Shown: in pieces, positions 60,691 through 64,000 of the stretch
Position numbering within the stretch: the stretch's first letter is position 1
Layout: every line of letters starts with the position of its first letter
Origin: Pantoea sp. SOD02
GTDB lineage: Bacteria; Pseudomonadota; Gammaproteobacteria; Enterobacterales; Enterobacteriaceae
Direction: 5' to 3'
NCBI RefSeq assembly: GCF_024707505.1
Contig: NZ_CP102605.1
Span: 682,001 to 746,000 of the forward strand
DNA length: 64,000 nucleotides
The notes under the pieces: generated by a model
Told to the model about the DNA's origin: nothing
Seen by the model: the letters and a program-made list of their open reading frames with translations, nothing else
Databases searched by the model: none
Program-made: the position numbers and the translations under genes

Positions 60691-61446
60691 GTGTCAGTCA
60701 TTTTCGATATGGAACACCGCCAGCTGATCAACGACGAGATCATCATCGAACTGAGTCGCCAGCAAACCGAGTGTTTATCTTTGCTGGTATCCGCTAAGGG
60801 AAATATTGTCAGCAGAAAAGAAATTATGGATTGTTGTTGGGCTGATAGAGGTTTGATCGTAAGTGATTCATCAGTGCGCGTGGCGCTCTACCAGCTAAGG
60901 AAACAGTTGGCAGCGGCAGGCGTATCTGAAGGAGCATTGGTCACTGAGGTTGGCAGCGGTTATCGCTTGCGTAATGGCTATTTAGAACTGCCTGGAATGC
61001 AACATATTGATGATGCAGTGGAAAGCACTGCATTAAATGGTGATGAGATCACTCTCGTCCAACCACTGACCATCCCGTCTACACGTGGTTCCCGCTCGAT
61101 GATGAGAGCCGAGTTGCTACTCTTTATTCTGTGTATGGTATCACTGACACTGTTGGCGGGTTGGTTACATATGAAGTCTCTTTTATATCCCGTACATTAT
61201 GTAACGCTCCACGAGCAGGATAATTTGCATATTCTGGTGCAGAAAGGTATGCGCGCGAATGCTGAGGATATCAAAAATCGTTTTCTCTCAATTGAAAAGG
61301 TAAACCCTTACAGCTTTTCTACAGCATGGATTTATGTGAATAGAAGTATTTTGCAGCATGGGAATTTGTCGACATTAGTTTGCGATCGTGAGATTACTCA
61401 ACTAGAAAAACTGTGCTATTCGCTGAATTTTCAGGAGGGGGAATGA
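60691..61446 (+). CDS. ToxR/CadC-like membrane-bound transcription regulator
   Basis: This 251-residue protein has a cytoplasmic OmpR-type winged helix (residues 15-95; LSRQQTECLSLLVSAKGNIVSRK and SDSSVRVALYQLRKQL). It then has a linker, a single membrane helix (about 140-160) and a periplasmic domain of 90 residues. Two periplasmic cysteines (C231, C242) could form a disulfide, as in ToxR. The GTG at 60691 is preferred, with AAGGGA upstream; ATG 60709 is an alternative. The next gene overlaps its stop and encodes a small membrane-anchored protein, as in toxRS. AT-rich DNA suggests acquisition by transfer. Confidence 0.8.
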   Translation: MSVIFDMEHRQLINDEIIIELSRQQTECLSLLVSAKGNIVSRKEIMDCCWADRGLIVSDSSVRVALYQLRKQLAAAGVSEGALVTEVGSGYRLRNGYLELPGMQHIDDAVESTALNGDEITLVQPLTIPSTRGSRSMMRAELLLFILCMVSLTLLAGWLHMKSLLYPVHYVTLHEQDNLHILVQKGMRANAEDIKNRFLSIEKVNPYSFSTAWIYVNRSILQHGNLSTLVCDREITQLEKLCYSLNFQEGE

Positions 61447-61928
61447 ATATTCATCGTTTAGGTATGATTCTTGCCGGTTTAGTTTTGTTTCCAGCGGCAG
61501 GTTGGTTTAGTGCACCTTATGTGGCTCTGTCTATGGCCCCTAATTGCAAAGCAAATTCTGTTAATGTATTTCATGAGGCTGGACGAGAAGTGATTACACA
61601 TTCGCATTGGTGGTTTAGTTCAGGAATGCAAGGCGGAAATGGCACTTATTCGACGGAGATTCGGTATAAGGATCTCAGCGGCGCGGAAACGGTCAAAAAC
61701 ATCTTGCGTTCTTATGAATTAAAATACAGTTTAAAATCATCACACTGGCGAGTCGAAACCACCCGAGTGACACGGCTTAGCGGTGAAGACAATCATGACA
61801 GTGACATTGAGCGCTACATTGACCCGCTGGTGAAGACCGCTTTTACCGCGCCGATTATGATGTTCAAATTACCTGGCAATAATTACATGCTCGGGATAAA
61901 TGAACGTCCTCGCACCCTTTGCCAATAG
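61443..61928 (+). CDS. Small membrane-anchored protein, candidate ToxS-like partner
   Basis: I do not recognise a named family. The 161-residue protein starts with a hydrophobic helix (residues 5-25) that would anchor it with the rest in the periplasm. It has two cysteines, C35 and C160, near the ends of the periplasmic part. AGGAGGGGG precedes the ATG, which overlaps the regulator's stop as ATGA, so the two are made together. Size, topology and coupling resemble ToxS, which stabilises ToxR; sequence similarity is not evident. A strong terminator follows. Confidence 0.72.
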   Translation: MNIHRLGMILAGLVLFPAAGWFSAPYVALSMAPNCKANSVNVFHEAGREVITHSHWWFSSGMQGGNGTYSTEIRYKDLSGAETVKNILRSYELKYSLKSSHWRVETTRVTRLSGEDNHDSDIERYIDPLVKTAFTAPIMMFKLPGNNYMLGINERPRTLCQ

Positions 61929-61937
61929 TCAAATATA

Positions 61938-61978
61938 AAAACAGCAGACGCCGGACAATTAATCCGGCGTCTGCTGTT
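61938..61978. terminator. Bidirectional terminator between convergent genes
   Basis: AAACAGCAGACGCCGGA pairs perfectly over 17 bp with TCCGGCGTCTGCTGTTT around a 7-base loop. A-run and T-run ends allow action in both directions, ending the ToxR/ToxS-like unit and the FKBP gene. Confidence 0.9.
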
Positions 61979-61986
61979 TATAACGC

Positions 61987-63588
61987 TTAGATGTTGGTCT
62001 GTTGTTCAGAAGTCACAATTTCAGCAATTCGCAACACATAGATCATCGTGGCGCCTGGTGGTATTTTTGGTGCGTAACCTTTATCGCCGTAGGCTTTCTC
62101 GGGCGGGACCACCATCGTCAAACTGCCGTGATTGCGTAACTCGCGGATAGCCGCCTGGAACAACGGTGGGAAATCATTAATCGGCTGAGAGAGTACTTTA
62201 TCGGCCAGTTCCATATCCTGCACCACTGTTCCATCGGTGAGCATCTCTTTTACAACAATGGAAACCGTAGCATCTTCAGGGATAACATCATCGCCAGCGT
62301 AATCAACCTTGTACCAGAAGCCCGTATCGGAAGATTTAACCCCTTTCTGCTTCTTAAATTTTGCGAGATATTTTTCACCCTCTTTCCGCTTGTCAATGAC
62401 CGTTTTGGCGCGTGCTTTGTTAGCCACCTCATCAGCGTCCTGCTTTGCCTGCTTCAACTCTACAGCAGAGAGTTTCAGTTGATTTTCATCAATGAATACA
62501 TCCTGGATGCCGGCGAGCATGCTGTTTTTGTCTGTCGCTACGCCCATTTCCTTATGTTCGTTTTCCAGTGCCAGAATATCCTGCGCCAGTGACACGCCAA
62601 TGGCATAAGATTGTTTGCCTGCCGCGCTTTTCAGCAACTCAGGCGAGGTTAAGGCATCCTCGCGATGTTTAAGGGTGTCACGCTCTGCCTCTACGGATTT
62701 AAGAGTTACAGCCAACTCAACCCTTTCACTCTCTTTCTCTTCTAACATCCGCTTTAGATCTTCAAAATGCTGATACTGTGCCGCCTGAGATTCGTTAATT
62801 TGCTGTAAGGAGATTAGATTTTTTTGCAACTCCTTCACCTGCGCTTTATCGGCAGTGTCTTGCTCTGCGAGTTTTTGCTGTAAGCCCGCAACCTGCTCAT
62901 TTAACTTAGCGATCTCAAGCTGCGAAGCCGCTAATTCTTGCTGCTCTTTTTTCACGTTAGCCTGAAATGCACGCAGGTTATCATCATGTTCGTCACGCTG
63001 CTGCTGATGTGTTTGCTGCAAAATCTCAAGTTGATTACGCAGTTCATCATTGTTGGCACGCATGGTGTCATTCAGCTCTTTAGCCACTAATTCGCGCTCT
63101 TTGCTGGCGGCAATCAGTGCTTTAACGTCTTTTTCACTGGCCGTCAGACTGAGAGCTTTACGAACCCCGGCAGCGAACTGCTGCAAATTATCCAGGCTTT
63201 GTGTCAGTGTGAGCGCGGGAGCCGTTTTTTCTGCAGTCGACGCCTTTTCTTTTTGCGCAGCCTGTAACGCCGCTTCAGCGGCTTGTTTTTCAGCTCGCAG
63301 TTTTTTTAATTCGCGCTCTTGTGCCGCTAAAGTCGCTTGTTGCTCATTTGATCGCCGTACTGATGGTTTCTTTCCGGTTGATAAAGCCTTGGGCTTTTCT
63401 GCATTCAGCATGTCAGAGGATTTATTTTCAGGCTGTGATTCCTGATGCGCCTGATATTCCTTCGCAAACAGCAGTAATTCTGGAATACCCGATGAATCCG
63501 CCTGGGCCTTAATAGGCAAACCCCAATACGGGATAATCACCATAAAATAGATGACTATTTTTTTTAACATTAAACGAGAAAAAGCCAT
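61987..63588 (-). CDS. Exported coiled-coil FKBP-type peptidyl-prolyl isomerase
   Basis: This 533-residue protein begins with a hydrophobic signal or anchor (residues 8-30, ending near KAQA). A Lys/Glu/Gln-rich coiled coil spans roughly residues 80-330. An FKBP N-terminal dimerisation-type segment follows (KQSYAIGVSLAQDILALE), then an FKBP catalytic domain (LSQPINDFPPLFQAAI, VVPPEKAYGDKGYAPKIPPGATM). FkpA and Mip lack such a coiled coil, so this is about twice their length. ATG 63588 has AAGG six bases upstream; TTG 63600 is in frame. It probably acts as a periplasmic chaperone, perhaps for the neighbouring membrane regulators. Confidence 0.8.
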   Translation of the reverse strand: MAFSRLMLKKIVIYFMVIIPYWGLPIKAQADSSGIPELLLFAKEYQAHQESQPENKSSDMLNAEKPKALSTGKKPSVRRSNEQQATLAAQERELKKLRAEKQAAEAALQAAQKEKASTAEKTAPALTLTQSLDNLQQFAAGVRKALSLTASEKDVKALIAASKERELVAKELNDTMRANNDELRNQLEILQQTHQQQRDEHDDNLRAFQANVKKEQQELAASQLEIAKLNEQVAGLQQKLAEQDTADKAQVKELQKNLISLQQINESQAAQYQHFEDLKRMLEEKESERVELAVTLKSVEAERDTLKHREDALTSPELLKSAAGKQSYAIGVSLAQDILALENEHKEMGVATDKNSMLAGIQDVFIDENQLKLSAVELKQAKQDADEVANKARAKTVIDKRKEGEKYLAKFKKQKGVKSSDTGFWYKVDYAGDDVIPEDATVSIVVKEMLTDGTVVQDMELADKVLSQPINDFPPLFQAAIRELRNHGSLTMVVPPEKAYGDKGYAPKIPPGATMIYVLRIAEIVTSEQQTNI

Positions 63589-63870
63589 ACGCACCTTCAA
63601 ATCGAGTAATAGCCGCTAACATAAAATTAACGCACGAAATATCATTTTCGCGCGTAATTATGATTGCTGTGCGGTGTGGACTAAAGAGGGATAAAGCGGA
63701 ACTTCTGAATCATAATGATTAAAATTAGGGCTAGTCCATGGCTGTTACGGCACTTCCTAAGCTAGCGCTTACTTCCGGGACAAAGCTATGTTTGCAGACT
63801 TAGGAAAAATCGACATCATTTTCAGTGGGGAACGCACTATCATCAACATTACGGCCATCTAAATAAATCA

Positions 63871-64000
63871 TTACTTTATCGACTCAGCGCGGTCGGACAA
63901 ACTCTTTAGCAATGACTGTTTGATTTCCGCACATAGCCGATTCACTTTATATCGATACAGTGCATCAACGGTATCCTGAGTTCCATTATTCACTTTATTT
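63871..64000 (-). CDS. Partial unrecognised gene, C-terminal 43 residues
   Basis: An open frame enters from the right edge on the minus strand and stops at TAA (63871-63873). It ends with the hydrophilic, helical-looking segment LCAEIKQSLLKSLSDRAESIK. It is open for all 130 available bases, but that length can occur by chance in this AT-rich block. The gap 63589-63870 shows no other gene. Confidence 0.35.
   Translation of the reverse strand, partial: NKVNNGTQDTVDALYRYKVNRLCAEIKQSLLKSLSDRAESIK

Noticed and set aside
63788-63862. Small 24-codon frame near the right edge
   Set aside because: Too short, no ribosome site and no features; expected by chance in AT-rich DNA.

Overview
The window reads as an ordinary chromosomal segment of an enterobacterium of the Pantoea/Erwinia kind. 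Gene content, roughly 55% GC codon use, yiaV/yiaW, dlgD and nfsB homologues, and densely scattered short palindromic repeats all fit. The genus is an inference from family recognition, not from a marker gene. No rRNA, tRNA, prophage, insertion sequence or CRISPR array was seen. Most of the window is accessory nutrient acquisition: small transporter-plus-enzyme cassettes, each with its own regulator, often divergent.

Layout. 0-3.5 kb: a purine-type nitrogen cassette (truncated 2-oxoglutarate oxygenase, diverging from a solute-binding protein and an 8-oxoguanine-deaminase-like enzyme) with two divergent sigma-54 promoter sequences and NtrC-like sites between them. 3.5-5.7 kb: drug exporter and TetR repressor. 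6-9.1 kb: an envelope redox operon (peroxiredoxin, DsbD-like protein, ECF sigma factor, NrsF-type anti-sigma). 9.2-15.5 kb: dlgD with a GPH-type symporter, a DUF1471 protein, yiaW-yiaV, and a PRISE-type reductase with its LysR regulator. 16.9-23.2 kb: a six-gene organosulfur operon (two SfnB-like flavoproteins, an LLM monooxygenase, MetQNI-like ABC transporter). 23.6-25.1 kb: an unrecognised 474-residue protein. 25.3-33.1 kb: amidase, AraC regulator, ANTAR antiterminator and a urea/amide ABC operon with a sigma-54 promoter and an ANTAR-type RNA leader. 33.3-35.5 kb: beta-propeller lactonase and LysE exporter. 35.6-42.1 kb: an AfuABC-like sugar-phosphate importer with an inositol-monophosphatase-family enzyme and a LacI regulator with two matching operators. 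42-49.6 kb: LysR regulators, an SDR, a metallo-beta-lactamase-fold hydrolase with an amidase, DUF2000, AraC and a DASS anion transporter. 49.7-50.3 kb: an 11-unit, 48-bp tandem array. 50.3-60 kb: oxygenase, M14-like peptidase, amino-acid binding protein, alpha/beta hydrolase, a two-component system, nfsB, and an alcohol dehydrogenase with LysR. 60-64 kb: an AT-rich block without the palindromic repeats, carrying a ToxR/ToxS-like gene pair and a coiled-coil FKBP isomerase.

Two themes tie the window together. First, nitrogen and sulfur scavenging: three sigma-54 promoter sequences, paired with NtrC-like sites, mark the purine and amide cassettes as nitrogen-limitation genes. Second, a palindromic repeat family (core GGTCGCCATNNATGGCGACC, with a GGTGCGCATNNATGCGCACC variant) occupies most intergenic gaps between 5.7 and 60 kb, sometimes supplies the stop codon of the adjacent gene, and has expanded into the tandem array. 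Functions are read from protein families and motifs only; no database search was run.
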